A DNA stretch of 64,000 nt from Lishizhenia tianjinensis (GCA_945902115.1 CAMDLY010000004.1:1-64000); one strand, 5' to 3'; shown: positions 34,524-43,799, numbered from the stretch's first letter. Numbers and translations: made by a program. Notes: generated by a model from the sequence alone, not told the origin.

Positions 34524-36613
34524 TGCCTAAATATAGTTGGATTTTTGTTTTTATTGTTTCAATTCCTTATTGCTTTTCTCAAGAGTTTACTTGCGGATGT
34601 GGGCAACTGAAAAAGGAAAATTATTCTCTTGCATTTAAAACTTTCTCAAAAAAGACAAAAAATCAATTTTTAAGAGATGCTGGTTTAGCGAGTTATTACT
34701 TCTCGAGAGAGCAATATGCTGAGGCATATATTTCATCGATAAAAGCTTCAACTAAATGGGCGTTGCAGTCTAAGTACATTCTAGATGAGGCGAAAAAATG
34801 TCAATTAGACTCTCTGCGTTTGCGTGAAATCACAACACTTTCTGCGAGTTACCAATTTGAAAAATTGCTTCAATATCCTACTGCCGAAGGCTTGATTAAT
34901 TTTATTCAACACTTTGATGCATTTCCACAAATGGAGCAGGCTGTAAATGCTAGAGATAGTTTTCTGCTTTATCTAGCAATAGATAAGAAAAAGTCATCGT
35001 CCGTGAGAGAGTTTATTTCAACTTATCCTGAGAGCAAATATCGAGTGAAAGCAGGAGAAGTTTTATGTGAGTTTGAATACAAAGAATCGGTAACAGAAGA
35101 ATCAATTGAAAATTTGGAAGCATTTCTCTTGAATTACCCCTTAAATTGTAAGGTGGAGCAGGTACATTTTACGTTATACAGTTTGTATGCAGAAAAAAAA
35201 GATATTTCAGCACTATCGAGTTACATCTCAAAATATCCCAATCAATCATGGGTGAACCAGGCATGGAGGTTATTATATGAATTGTATGTTGGAGAATGGA
35301 ATCAAGAGAAAATTACTTCATTTCGAAAGGATTACCCAAATTATCCGTTTTTAGAGGAATTAACAAGAGACCTAGAACTTCTGAATGAGGAGCTTTATCC
35401 GTTTCTTATGAATAATCAATACGGGTACATGAATGCCAAGGGAAAAGTAATTATTCTTCCAGAATACTCCGAAGCTGGATTCTTTAAAAACGGGGTTGCT
35501 GTTGTGCAACAAAATGATGTGTACGGAGCAATAAACAAACGAAATCAATTCGTTATTCCTCTCAAACATGAGACACTGTATGACTTTAATCAGGAAGAGG
35601 CGATTGTAGGTGATTCTTCATCTTATGGCATTATTGGAAAATCGGGAAATATATTGGTCCCCATTAACTATCTAGAAATTCGGCAAATCAATCCGGTAGT
35701 CTATATTTTTCAGGATTCTTTGGGATACAGATTCTACAATCAAAAGGGCAACCTACTCAAAGAGGATGTTTATCAAGATGTCTCTGAATTACCCGGTGGG
35801 CTTTTGCGATGCCGAAAAAATAATTTAGTCGGAGTTTTGGATAATAAGTTAAGTGAAGTTCTGCCTTACCAATTCGAGGAAGTTGAACAAGTCAACGATA
35901 CGTTATTTATTGTTAAGTCCACTGGATTGTTTGGATTGTATGGTCTGAAGGGTAAATTTTTAATCCCATGTATTTACGAACGTTTGAAGGTTGTGGACAT
36001 AGCAAAATCACTTATTCTCATAAAAAAAGGAAAAGAAATTTACTTACTAAAATTCAACGGTACGAAGCATTTTAATTTTGCCTTTGAGTATTCAGCTAGA
36101 CTGTTTGACTTATTTTCGTTTTATCAAAACCTAGCGGTATTTTCGAAAAAAGGCAAATACGGTTTAATCGATGTTACGGGGAATGTAGTCTTGAAGCCTA
36201 CTTTCGAAGACATGGGTAAATCGGGATTGTTGATACCGTTTAAACAGAATGCCCTTTGGGGATTACTCGAAAAAGAAAAAGTAAAAATAGCTGCAGAATA
36301 TGACGCTTGTATTCCCTTAGAAAAAGGATTTCTTTTGCTAGAAAAATCAGGTAAACAGGGTATTATTGATCGCAACGGGAAATGGATAGTACCTTGCGAA
36401 TACAATTCGATTAAATGGGTCAGTCAAGGATACTTCATTCTTGAATATAACGGATTGTTGGGTATTGCAAATGAGGATGGTACAATACTTGTAAAAAACT
36501 CTTTCGCAAAGGTGAAGATTCTAAGCAATAACTTGATTCTTTTGCAAAATACAAATGAAATGCGTTACTTTATTCCGAGTAAAGCATTATGGATTAGCGC
36601 ACAAAATGATTAA
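34523..36613 (+). CDS. WG-repeat exported protein
   Basis: The 696-aa protein has a signal peptide (MPKYSWIFVFIVSIPYCFS), then a helical TPR-like region to about residue 280 and at least seven degenerate WG repeats from about 290: FLMNNQYGYMNAKGKVIILP, AVVQQNDVYGAINKRNQFVI, AVFSKKGKYGLIDVTGNVVL, LLLEKSGKQGIIDRNGKWIV. The function of WG proteins is unknown. It follows nadE (1-nt overlap) and precedes a TonB-like gene (8-nt overlap). Confidence 0.85.
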   Translation: MPKYSWIFVFIVSIPYCFSQEFTCGCGQLKKENYSLAFKTFSKKTKNQFLRDAGLASYYFSREQYAEAYISSIKASTKWALQSKYILDEAKKCQLDSLRLREITTLSASYQFEKLLQYPTAEGLINFIQHFDAFPQMEQAVNARDSFLLYLAIDKKKSSSVREFISTYPESKYRVKAGEVLCEFEYKESVTEESIENLEAFLLNYPLNCKVEQVHFTLYSLYAEKKDISALSSYISKYPNQSWVNQAWRLLYELYVGEWNQEKITSFRKDYPNYPFLEELTRDLELLNEELYPFLMNNQYGYMNAKGKVIILPEYSEAGFFKNGVAVVQQNDVYGAINKRNQFVIPLKHETLYDFNQEEAIVGDSSSYGIIGKSGNILVPINYLEIRQINPVVYIFQDSLGYRFYNQKGNLLKEDVYQDVSELPGGLLRCRKNNLVGVLDNKLSEVLPYQFEEVEQVNDTLFIVKSTGLFGLYGLKGKFLIPCIYERLKVVDIAKSLILIKKGKEIYLLKFNGTKHFNFAFEYSARLFDLFSFYQNLAVFSKKGKYGLIDVTGNVVLKPTFEDMGKSGLLIPFKQNALWGLLEKEKVKIAAEYDACIPLEKGFLLLEKSGKQGIIDRNGKWIVPCEYNSIKWVSQGYFILEYNGLLGIANEDGTILVKNSFAKVKILSNNLILLQNTNEMRYFIPSKALWISAQND

Positions 36614-37376
36614 ATTATCCAACAAACCAGATTACTTTTATTTAGCCATAGCGCTGACATTGACCACTCTTGTCATAAGCGCGGTTGTTACTCAAATCGA
36701 TGTTTTTAAGGCAGAAAAAAAAATTACGCGGTTTGAAGAGGGTATGGTGATGGAAAATGAGCAATTGGAGGAGTTGAATTTTGAAAAGCTCGAAGTATCA
36801 AATGCGGGTGGGGGAGAAATTAAAAATGTTATCTCTGACGCTAACGATAAACGCATGAGTTCTTACGATAAATGGTCTCAAGATATTAGCGAAGCCGGTG
36901 CTGGTAATCCCGAGGAAAAGGCTAAAGAATTCGAGGAACAATTGTGGAAAGATGCAGCCGGTAACGAGCAGCGTAAAATCCTTGAGGAACAGCATAAAAA
37001 TAAAGATAACAACACCAATAAAAAGACACAAACGAACGTAAATAAATCTGCTCTAGGTGGTTCAGAAAATCAATACGCTGGGAATGTGATGGTGCGATTC
37101 AGCCTAACAGGACGTACAGCGTTTAATGCAAACAATTGGTATGTTCGAAACCCAGGATATACTTGCGGTAGAGGCTCAGGAGTGGTGGTGGTTAATGTTG
37201 TTGTCGGTAAGGATGGAAAAGTTATTAGAGTTGCTGTTGACAATGCACAATCCACAGGAAATGCATGTATGAAGGAGCAAGCACAAAAGTATGCATCAAT
37301 AAGTAGATTTAGTATTTCTTCCACAGCTTCGGACAGCCAAACAGGCTATATACGCTACGAATTTGTTTCACAATAA
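36606..37376 (+). CDS. TonB-like energy-transducer protein
   Basis: The 256-aa protein has a short cytoplasmic start (MIKLSNKPDYFYL), one membrane helix (AIALTLTTLVISAVVTQID), an Asp/Asn/Lys/Glu-rich linker with coiled character (about 60-150) and a TonB C-terminal-like domain: GSGVVVVNVVVGKDGKVIRV, CMKEQAQKYASISRFS. Such proteins carry proton-motive force to outer-membrane transporters, though here no exbB/exbD is nearby. The ATG at 36606 is preferred over one at 36555 because it directly precedes the helix region. It overlaps the WG gene by 8 nt. Confidence 0.75.
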   Translation: MIKLSNKPDYFYLAIALTLTTLVISAVVTQIDVFKAEKKITRFEEGMVMENEQLEELNFEKLEVSNAGGGEIKNVISDANDKRMSSYDKWSQDISEAGAGNPEEKAKEFEEQLWKDAAGNEQRKILEEQHKNKDNNTNKKTQTNVNKSALGGSENQYAGNVMVRFSLTGRTAFNANNWYVRNPGYTCGRGSGVVVVNVVVGKDGKVIRVAVDNAQSTGNACMKEQAQKYASISRFSISSTASDSQTGYIRYEFVSQ

Positions 37377-37428
37377 GTAGTTGATTAAAAAATAATCACG
37401 AAAAAGATTAAAATATAATTTTCTTTTG

Positions 37429-37436
37429 TAAGTTTG
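37429..37436 (+). promoter_or_regulatory. -7 promoter element of the XRE/S24 regulator gene
   Basis: TAAGTTTG, exact TAnnTTTG match. It overlaps a possible TTG start at 37434 and so rules that start out in favour of the ATG at 37455, 18 nt downstream. Confidence 0.6.
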
Positions 37437-37454
37437 TTTCATATTGACAGAAAC

Positions 37455-38255
37455 ATGATCGGACAAAATCTAAAAGCATTAAGAAAAAGGAAAGGACAAT
37501 CCCAAGAGGAGGTTGCCGTTGCCGTAGGAACCAATCGCTCAACCTATAGCGGTTATGAAAATGGCGTCGCCTCTCCCGGAATTGAAGGTCTTGTCTCTTT
37601 CGGTACATACTACGATGTTTCGATTGATGCCCTTCTAAAAACTGATTTCGCCTCTTTTAAAGAACAGGATTGGGTGCAATTTGAAAGCGCTTGGAAACGT
37701 GAAGCAAAAGGAACTACGTTGAGAGTATTAACGGCGCTTGTGGATAACGAAAATTGTGAAGTAATTGAAATGATCCCTCAAAAAGCTAGGGCTGGATACA
37801 CTAGTGGGTATGCAGATATTTCCTTTTTCAAGGATTTACCTACTATGCAGTTACCGTTTTTATCTAAAGAAAGAAAATATAGGGCATTTCAGATAGAAGG
37901 AGATTCCATGCTTCCTGTGCCTTCTGGATCGTACATAGTCGGTGGTTTCGTGCAAGATTGGACAAGTATAAAATCAGGAACAGCTTGTATTGTACTGACT
38001 AAAAATGATGGGATTGTATTCAAGATTGTGTTCAATGAATTATCAGAAAATAAATGTCTTCTGCTTGTTTCCTCCAACCCTGTTTACGAACCATTTCAGG
38101 TAAAGATTGAGGATGTGTTAGAGATTTGGAAGTTTGAAACACTTATCTCAAAAGACCTCCCAGAAGGAGGAATGGAGAGCGAAGATCTTGTACAAGGGAT
38201 CAAAAATATTCAAAAAGATGTCCGTGTTATTTTGAATAAATTGTCAAAAGCTTAA
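37455..38255 (+). CDS. XRE-type regulator with S24/LexA-like peptidase domain
   Basis: The 266-aa protein has an N-terminal Cro/CI-type helix-turn-helix (MIGQNLKALRKRKGQSQEEV, TNRSTYSGYENGVASPGIEG) and a C-terminal S24 domain with the catalytic Ser in FQIEGDSMLPVPSGSYIVG and a Lys in GIVFKIVFNE. Between them, QKARAGYTSGY contains an Ala-Gly pair like the LexA cleavage site. It could be a self-cleaving stress-response repressor; target sites are unknown. It stands alone, between the TonB-like gene and thrS. Confidence 0.87.
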   Translation: MIGQNLKALRKRKGQSQEEVAVAVGTNRSTYSGYENGVASPGIEGLVSFGTYYDVSIDALLKTDFASFKEQDWVQFESAWKREAKGTTLRVLTALVDNENCEVIEMIPQKARAGYTSGYADISFFKDLPTMQLPFLSKERKYRAFQIEGDSMLPVPSGSYIVGGFVQDWTSIKSGTACIVLTKNDGIVFKIVFNELSENKCLLLVSSNPVYEPFQVKIEDVLEIWKFETLISKDLPEGGMESEDLVQGIKNIQKDVRVILNKLSKA

Positions 38256-38285
38256 TTAAGCGTTCTGTGTTCCGTTGTTTCAACT

Positions 38286-38293
38286 TATCTTTG
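38286..38293 (+). promoter_or_regulatory. -7 promoter element of thrS-infC-rpmI-rplT
   Basis: TATCTTTG, exact TAnnTTTG match, 13 nt before the ATG at 38307. The -33 side has only a TTC at 20 nt. Confidence 0.65.
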
Positions 38294-38306
38294 CAAAAAA
38301 AAGTTG

Positions 38307-40241
38307 ATGATACAAATTACGTTTCCTGATGGTAATTTTCGCACATATGAGAAAGGAGTAAATTCAATTGATATTGCAAAAAGTATTTCCGAAGGCCTAG
38401 CGCGCAATGTTCTAGCCGCAAAGGTGAATGGGAAAGTCCAAGATGCAACCCTTGCTATTCAAGAAGATGCAAGTCTTCAGTTATTGACTTGGAATGATGA
38501 AGAGGGGAAATCGACTATGTGGCATTCTTCTGCCCATTTGATGGCGGAGGCCCTTGAGTTTCATTTTCCTGAAATCAAATTAGCGATTGGCCCCCCTGTA
38601 ACCAATGGTTTCTACTACGATATAGATTTTGAAAATTATTCCATTAAGGAAGAAGATTTGCCGAAAATTGAGGCCAAAATACTTGAGTTAGCTAGAGAAA
38701 AGAATTCCTTTATACGAAAAGAAATTTCGAAACCTGAGGCTATAGATTATTTCACGAAAAAAAATGATCCCTACAAATTAGAGTTATTGCAAGATTTAGA
38801 GGACGGTAGTATCACATTTTATACTCAAGGGAATTTTACTGATTTATGCCGCGGTCCACATATTCCTGACACAGGATTTGTGAAGGCTGTAAAATTAACG
38901 GCAATTGCCGGGGCTTACTGGCGTGGAGATCAAAATAATAAGCAATTAACAAGAATTTATGGCATTACTTTTCCAAAGCAAGCCGAATTAACGGAATACC
39001 TTGAGAAGGTCGAAGAGGCAAAAAAACGTGATCACCGAAAACTGGGTAAAGAATTAGAATTATTCACGTTTTCTCAAAAAGTAGGGCAGGGCCTTCCGCT
39101 CTGGCTTCCAAAGGGTGCCGAACTTCGTGAACGACTAGAGAATTTTCTAAAGAAAGCTCAACGCAAAGCCGGATATCAACAGGTAATTACCCCTCACATA
39201 GGTAACAAAGAGCTGTATGTGACTTCGGGGCATTATGAAAAATATGGTGCTGATTCTTTTCAACCAATAAGAACACCCGATCCTAACGAAGAGTTTTACT
39301 TGAAGCCGATGAATTGTCCGCATCATTGTGAGATTTTCAAATCTAAGCCAAGAAGTTACAAAGAGCTTCCAACGCGTTTTGCCGAGTTTGGCACCGTTTA
39401 TCGCTATGAACAGTCCGGAGAATTGCATGGCTTGACAAGAGTGCGAGGGTTTACACAAGACGATGCGCATATTTTCTGTACGCAGGAGCAAGTAAAAGAT
39501 GAGTTCAAAAATGTTATCGATATCGTACTTTATGTGCTCAAGACGCTAAATTTTGAGAATTTCAAGGCACAAATATCCTTGCGTGACCCCGATAATAAGT
39601 CTAAATATATTGGTAGTGATGAAAATTGGCACAAGGCAGAACAGGCCATCATCGAAGCTGCTGAAGAAAAGGGCCTTCCAACGTTTGTGGCATATGGTGA
39701 AGCGGCCTTTTATGGGCCTAAATTAGATTTTATGGTCCAGGATGCACTCGGTAGGGAGTGGCAACTGGGAACCATTCAAGTAGATTACAACTTACCTGAA
39801 CGCTTTGAGCTTGAGTATATTGGAGCTGATAACCAAAAGCATAGACCGGTCATGATTCACCGTGCTCCTTTCGGATCCATGGAGCGCTTTGTGGCCGTGC
39901 TGTTGGAGCATTGTGCTGGAGACTTTCCTTTGTGGTTGTCTTCAGAGCAATTTGCTGTGCTACCTATATCAGAGAAATTCAACGATTACGCTCAAAAAGT
40001 TTCAGATTTACTAAATAATTCCGATATTCGCGGACTTGTAGACGTTCGAAATGAAAAGGTCGGTAAGAAAATACGCGACGCGGAGTTATCCAAAATTCCT
40101 TTTATGCTTATTGTAGGTGAAAAAGAGGCAGAAGAAAACAAAGTGTCAGTAAGAAAAAGAGGAGCAGGAGATATTGGAATGATGGAAGTTGACAAATTCA
40201 TTGAAGTAGTAATAGAAGCAATAAACGAGGAATTAAAGTAA
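38307..40241 (+). CDS. thrS: Threonyl-tRNA synthetase
   Basis: The 644-aa class II synthetase has an N-terminal TGS domain ([18 protein letters not shown]), the editing domain ([29 protein letters not shown]), the catalytic core ([68 protein letters not shown]) and an anticodon-binding domain ([20 protein letters not shown]). An ATG at 38307 is preferred to the TTG at 38304. It is first in thrS-infC-rpmI-rplT, a common bacterial order. Confidence 0.97.
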   Translation: MIQITFPDGNFRTYEKGVNSIDIAKSISEGLARNVLAAKVNGKVQDATLAIQEDASLQLLTWNDEEGKSTMWHSSAHLMAEALEFHFPEIKLAIGPPVTNGFYYDIDFENYSIKEEDLPKIEAKILELAREKNSFIRKEISKPEAIDYFTKKNDPYKLELLQDLEDGSITFYTQGNFTDLCRGPHIPDTGFVKAVKLTAIAGAYWRGDQNNKQLTRIYGITFPKQAELTEYLEKVEEAKKRDHRKLGKELELFTFSQKVGQGLPLWLPKGAELRERLENFLKKAQRKAGYQQVITPHIGNKELYVTSGHYEKYGADSFQPIRTPDPNEEFYLKPMNCPHHCEIFKSKPRSYKELPTRFAEFGTVYRYEQSGELHGLTRVRGFTQDDAHIFCTQEQVKDEFKNVIDIVLYVLKTLNFENFKAQISLRDPDNKSKYIGSDENWHKAEQAIIEAAEEKGLPTFVAYGEAAFYGPKLDFMVQDALGREWQLGTIQVDYNLPERFELEYIGADNQKHRPVMIHRAPFGSMERFVAVLLEHCAGDFPLWLSSEQFAVLPISEKFNDYAQKVSDLLNNSDIRGLVDVRNEKVGKKIRDAELSKIPFMLIVGEKEAEENKVSVRKRGAGDIGMMEVDKFIEVVIEAINEELK

Positions 40242-40254
40242 CATAAAAAACTGA

Positions 40255-40800
40255 ATGAGAAAAAACCCAAGACAGTTTGTAAGACGCGTAGAAGAAGCAC
40301 AACATAAAATCAATGAGAAAATAACAGCTCATGAAGTGCGAATTGTTTTTGATGGTAAAGAGCCTGAGGTTATGTCTACGGCGAAAGCCATTGCTCTAGC
40401 AGAGGAGGAAGAATTGGATTTAGTGGAGATATCTCCTAATGCCACTCCTCCGGTTTGTAAAATAATGGATTACAAGAAATTTCTTTACAACCAGAAAAGA
40501 AAACAAAAAGAGCTGAAGGCAAAGCAAAGTAAGGTCGTGGTGAAAGAAATTCGTTTTGGACCAAATACAGACGATCATGATTTCAATTTCAAATTGGCAC
40601 ATGCCAGGAAATTTTTAGAGGAAGGATCGAAAGTGAAAGCCTACGTGTTTTTTAGGGGCCGGACGATCGTATTTAAAGATAGGGGAGAAATTTTACTTCT
40701 AAAATTCGCCCAAGAATTGGCAGATTGTGGAGCTGTAGAGCAATTACCAAAATTAGAAGGAAAGAAGATGATTGTAATGATCAATTCGAAAAAGAAATAA
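40255..40800 (+). CDS. infC: Translation initiation factor IF-3
   Basis: The 181-aa protein starts [20 protein letters not shown], with domains [40 protein letters not shown] and [20 protein letters not shown], then [17 protein letters not shown]-3 binds 30S subunits and checks initiator tRNA. An ordinary ATG start is used, not the AUU known from E. coli infC. It follows thrS by 13 nt. Confidence 0.97.
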   Translation: MRKNPRQFVRRVEEAQHKINEKITAHEVRIVFDGKEPEVMSTAKAIALAEEEELDLVEISPNATPPVCKIMDYKKFLYNQKRKQKELKAKQSKVVVKEIRFGPNTDDHDFNFKLAHARKFLEEGSKVKAYVFFRGRTIVFKDRGEILLLKFAQELADCGAVEQLPKLEGKKMIVMINSKKK

Positions 40801-40841
40801 AGAAGCTGATATAGAAATGTTTAACTCAAAAAAAAGTAGAA

Positions 40842-41039
40842 ATGCCTAAAATGAAAACAAAATCCAGTGCCAAAAAGAGATTTACGGTAACTGGTAGTGG
40901 CAAAATAAAACGCAAGCATGCGTTTAAAAGTCACATTTTAACAAAAAAGGCTACTAAGCGTAAGCGTAATTTAACGCATGCAGGATTGGTTCACGATGCT
41001 GACATGTCTAACGTTAAGTTACAACTTTGCATGAAGTAG
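40842..41039 (+). CDS. rpmI: 50S ribosomal protein L35
   Basis: The 65-aa basic protein shows [40 protein letters not shown] and [20 protein letters not shown], the L35 pattern. It lies between infC and rplT as usual. A strong hairpin follows in the 85-nt gap to rplT. Confidence 0.96.
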   Translation: MPKMKTKSSAKKRFTVTGSGKIKRKHAFKSHILTKKATKRKRNLTHAGLVHDADMSNVKLQLCMK

Positions 41040-41074
41040 CAAGGTTTATTCATTGTTTAACCCGGTAACGAGTA

Positions 41075-41109
41075 GATAAGCCAACTGAGAAAGTGTTGCA
41101 CTCCTTATC
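41075..41109 (+). other. Predicted RNA hairpin between rpmI and rplT
   Basis: GATAAG (41075-41080) pairs with CTTATC (41104-41109), and CAAC (41082-41085) with GTTG (41095-41098) inside it, with a 9-nt loop and an asymmetric internal loop of 1 and 5 nt. It lies 15 nt before the rplT ATG, where an L20 autoregulatory site could be. It is seen in sequence only and was not checked by folding. Confidence 0.4.
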
Positions 41110-41124
41110 AAAAAACTTAAAATT

Positions 41125-41472
41125 ATGCCAAGATCAGTAAATCACGTTGCGTCAAGAGCAAAAAGAAAAAACTTGATGAAACTAGCCAAAGGTTACTTTG
41201 GTAGAAGAAAAAATGTCTGGACGGTAGCGAAAAATGCTATCGAAAAAGGTTTGGTTTATGCCTACATAGGACGTAAACAAAAGAAAAGAAATTTCCGATC
41301 GCTGTGGATTACGCGTATAAACGCTGGAGCCCGTCAGTATGGAATGAGTTATTCGCAATTTATGGGTGCTCTTCACAAAAGTGGTATTGAATTAAACAGG
41401 AAAGCCTTGGCCGATTTGGCGATGAATCATCCTGATGCGTTCAAAGCTGTTGTGGAAGTAGTAAAAAAATAA
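41125..41472 (+). CDS. rplT: 50S ribosomal protein L20
   Basis: The 115-aa basic protein has the L20 pattern [60 protein letters not shown] and [20 protein letters not shown]. It is an early-assembly 23S rRNA-binding protein. It is last in thrS-infC-rpmI-rplT, followed by a perfect terminator. Confidence 0.97.
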   Translation: MPRSVNHVASRAKRKNLMKLAKGYFGRRKNVWTVAKNAIEKGLVYAYIGRKQKKRNFRSLWITRINAGARQYGMSYSQFMGALHKSGIELNRKALADLAMNHPDAFKAVVEVVKK

Positions 41473-41492
41473 ATATTAACATATATCGGCAC

Positions 41493-41525
41493 AAAAAAAG
41501 TCACCAGTAATGGTGACTTTTTTTA
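41493..41525 (+). terminator. Rho-independent terminator after rplT
   Basis: AAAAAAAGTCACCA, a GTAA loop and TGGTGACTTTTTTT form a perfect stem with 5' A and 3' T runs, 20 nt after the rplT stop. Confidence 0.95.
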
Positions 41526-41561
41526 GTTTAAAGAGAAATTTCCTGCATCGACATTCACGTA

Positions 41562-42770
41562 TTATATTTCTTTAGGAAAAGGATCTCGGAAGCCTTTATT
41601 ACTGGCAGCATATATAGACTTCTCTCGCTCATTTAGTAAACATTCCTCCAGTTCTGAAATCATTTTTTCTTTCTCAAGGTCTTGACCGATAAAAACAAAC
41701 TCATTCATTCTATCTCCCCATTTTTTATCCCATTTACTCTCAATATATTCCTGATTATCTGCGAATGATTGGTAATTAGTTCTTTCCTTGTAGGACATGC
41801 TTGCCCACCAAACACCCGCTTTTTCGACACGCGAGGAACCTCCGGCTTGGCTGAAATTGATTGCATCATTTGGTCTAGAGGCTATCCAAAATAGTCCTTT
41901 CGAACGTATTACACCACTTGGGTAATCGTCGTTCAAGTACTTCCAAAAACGTTCTGGATGAAAAGGTTTTTGGCTTCGGAATACAAATGATGAAATACCG
42001 TACTCTTCAGTTTCTGGTGTGTGTTCACCACCTTCTAATTCTTTTTGCCAACCTGCGGAAATTTGCGCCTCTTCAAAATCAAAAAGTTTCGTATTCAAAA
42101 TTTCTTTGGGGTCCACCTTGCTAAATTGTGATGTTATAATTTTAGCGCCAGGATTTAATTTTTGAATTGAGGCTTTTAAAATACCTACAGTTTCGCTGTC
42201 AACTAAATCCGTTTTATTCAAAATGATGACATTCGCAAACTCAATTTGATCAGTAAGTAGGTTTACAATTGTTCTATAATCCCCCTCCAAATCACTAAGA
42301 TTTCGGTCTATTAACATTTCGTTGGTGCCAAAGTCCTTAAAAAAATTGAAACAGTCTACCACTGTCACCATGGTGTCTATGTAACTGAACTTGGATAGAT
42401 CTATACCATTTTCTTCATCTACGAAACTAAAGGTTTGAGCTACAGGAACCGGCTCACTGATACCCGTGCTTTCAATGAGTAAATAGTCGAATCATCTTTC
42501 ATTCGCTAATTTTTCCACTTCAATCATTAAATCTTCGCGTAGCGTACAACAGATACAACCGTTGCTCATTTCTACTAATTTTTCTTCCGTTCGCGATAAA
42601 TTATTTTGCTCGTTCACCAGACGTGCATCCACGTTGACCTCGCTCATGTCATTTACAATTACAGCAACCTTAAGGCCTTCTTTGTTATTTAAGATTTGGT
42701 TCAATAAGGTCGTTTTTCCTGTTCTTAAAAAACCGCTTAATACGGTCACGGGTAGTTTTTTAATTGTCAT
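41562..42770 (-). pseudogene. COG0523/CobW-type metal-chaperone GTPase interrupted by an in-frame TGA
   Basis: Read through, this is a 402-residue COG0523 GTPase of normal family length. The N-terminal part has [20 protein letters not shown] (Walker A; the usual Gly-Ala before GKT is Arg-Thr) and the metal-binding GCICC motif. Codon 93 (42492-42494) is TGA, splitting it at LANER-stop-FDYLLIESTGISEP; the frame is unbroken on both sides, and a CGA to TGA change would explain it. Downstream, VVDCFNFFKDFG, NVIILNKTDLVD and a CobW C-terminal domain are intact, with an internal ATG at 42371 that could start a fragment. Relatives deliver metal, often zinc, to enzymes. Its ATG overlaps the upstream small gene by ATGA. 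Confidence 0.8.
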
Positions 42771-42958
42771 ACTTGTTTTAACCATTGAATAATATTCGTT
42801 AAGTGTTGCTCTCCATATAGCGCAACGAATTTCTGAGTTTCTTGGTGCTTACTGTCTTGGTAAACAGTTAGGCGTTGAGCGGCAAATTCCTTGGTAAGAT
42901 TTATCCTACATTCATTGACGATACAATTTGTCCATTCGCTAAGTGTTGTTGGAATCAT
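42767..42958 (-). CDS. Small hypothetical protein (63 aa) in the COG0523 operon
   Basis: A short soluble protein: [20 protein letters not shown], then [20 protein letters not shown] and [16 protein letters not shown]. It has two Cys (residues 12 and 17) and His near 38 and 53, which could bind metal, but no family is recognised. It lies behind a strong promoter with a perfect palindrome and overlaps the GTPase start by ATGA, so co-expression is likely. Confidence 0.7.
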   Translation of the reverse strand: MIPTTLSEWTNCIVNECRINLTKEFAAQRLTVYQDSKHQETQKFVALYGEQHLTNIIQWLKQV

Positions 42959-42972
42959 ATTTCAGTCTTTAA

Positions 42973-42987
42973 TGCAACTCAGTTGCA
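42973..42987. promoter_or_regulatory. Perfect palindrome TGCAACTGAGTTGCA, candidate operator of a metal-responsive repressor
   Basis: TGCAACT and AGTTGCA form a perfect 7-bp inverted repeat with one central base. It overlaps the 3' end of the -7 box and the expected transcript start of the COG0523 operon. A repressor there would block transcription. Because COG0523 genes are commonly Zur-regulated, a Zur-type operator is inferred, not shown. Confidence 0.5.
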
Positions 42988-43016
42988 AAAATATAAAATT
43001 TTTGATGGCTTGTCAA
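42986..43016 (-). promoter_or_regulatory. Promoter of the small protein-COG0523 operon
   Basis: On the minus strand, TTG (43016-43014), a 20-nt spacer and TATTTTTG (42993-42986) match the Bacteroidota consensus. The ATG at 42958 is 27 nt downstream. Confidence 0.75.
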
Positions 43017-43519
43017 AAATATTTCCGCATATTTTCATCCTATAAGGGCTAATAAGAATACTTTTTTTACTCTCAGAAAGAATTATGTGACGACATAATA
43101 AAATAAATTATTGAGAAACTTTCATTGATGCGCGCTCATAGTAAAGTGGCATGGTATATTAAGTCTTGAATAATTTTCTTAACGATATTAAAAAATGACC
43201 ATGAATAAATCTTGCAGGCACGTTTACACTTTAGTCTTGTAGCGTTGATTAATCTAATTATTCAAAGAAAGAATAAATTCCGAAAACAGCAATAGAATGA
43301 ATACGAAATCCCGAGAATTCTAAAACATTTCCTAATTTTTCTATGAGTTTGTCGATGCGATAACCTTTTATTGAATTAGGTAATATTTATGCGCATAATT
43401 TGCTCGATAATTATCATTTTTTTATTAATAAAAATACGTTAATGTAAGATTTTTTTATCAAGAAATAAATACTTGAATAATTTATTTATATCTTCATATC
43501 CTAACTTAATAATATTGAT
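43017..43519. other. Intergenic AT-rich region without a recognisable gene
   Basis: About 500 bases with no coding pattern on either strand and many stops in all frames. The only structure noticed is ATTATGT-gacg-ACATAAT (43082-43099), a perfect 7-bp inverted repeat that may be an operator or small hairpin. The promoter for the lipoprotein at 43520 probably lies near 43490. Confidence 0.6.
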
Positions 43520-43786
43520 ATGAAAAAAGTGATTTTTATGTGTGCAGTGTCGTCTGCACTTTTGTTTTCTGCATGTAAAAGATTGGGTGATAGAGGTTCT
43601 AAGAAGGATACTTCGAAGGAACTATCGAAAGATGCTAAAGGTGGAGAAGAATCTAAAAACGGCGTATCTAATGAGAATGATCAAAAGATGGGACCTGAAA
43701 ACTATAATCCTAAGGAAAGTAATCCTGGAAGAAATGAAATGCCTGATGGAAATGAAATGCCTGATGGAAATGAAATGCCTGATTAA
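43520..43786 (+). CDS. Small lipoprotein with C-terminal NEMPDG repeats
   Basis: The 88-aa product has a lipobox near residue 19 (SSALLFSACKRLG). The mature protein is short, hydrophilic and rich in Lys, Glu, Asp and Asn, ending in three copies of NEMPDG (the last stops at NEMPD). It is preceded by AT-rich noncoding DNA and followed by a perfect terminator, so it is probably a single-gene transcript. The function is unknown. Confidence 0.75.
   Translation: MKKVIFMCAVSSALLFSACKRLGDRGSKKDTSKELSKDAKGGEESKNGVSNENDQKMGPENYNPKESNPGRNEMPDGNEMPDGNEMPD
43731..43783 (+). repeat. Tandem 18-bp repeat, three units, in frame
   Basis: GAAATGAAATGCCTGATG occurs at 43731, 43749 and 43767, the third lacking its last base. 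It encodes the NEMPDG repeats of the lipoprotein. The units are identical in sequence, so copy number may vary by slippage. Confidence 0.9.
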
Positions 43787-43799
43787 AAAAATAGTTGTA

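Noticed and set aside
42492-42494. TGA as a selenocysteine codon
   Set aside because: The position is normally Arg in a non-redox part of the GTPase, and no SECIS-like hairpin was looked for with success; a nonsense change is simpler.
43017-43519. CRISPR array or transposon remnant in the gene-poor region
   Set aside because: No repeated spacers, terminal inverted repeats or transposase fragments were visible on either strand.
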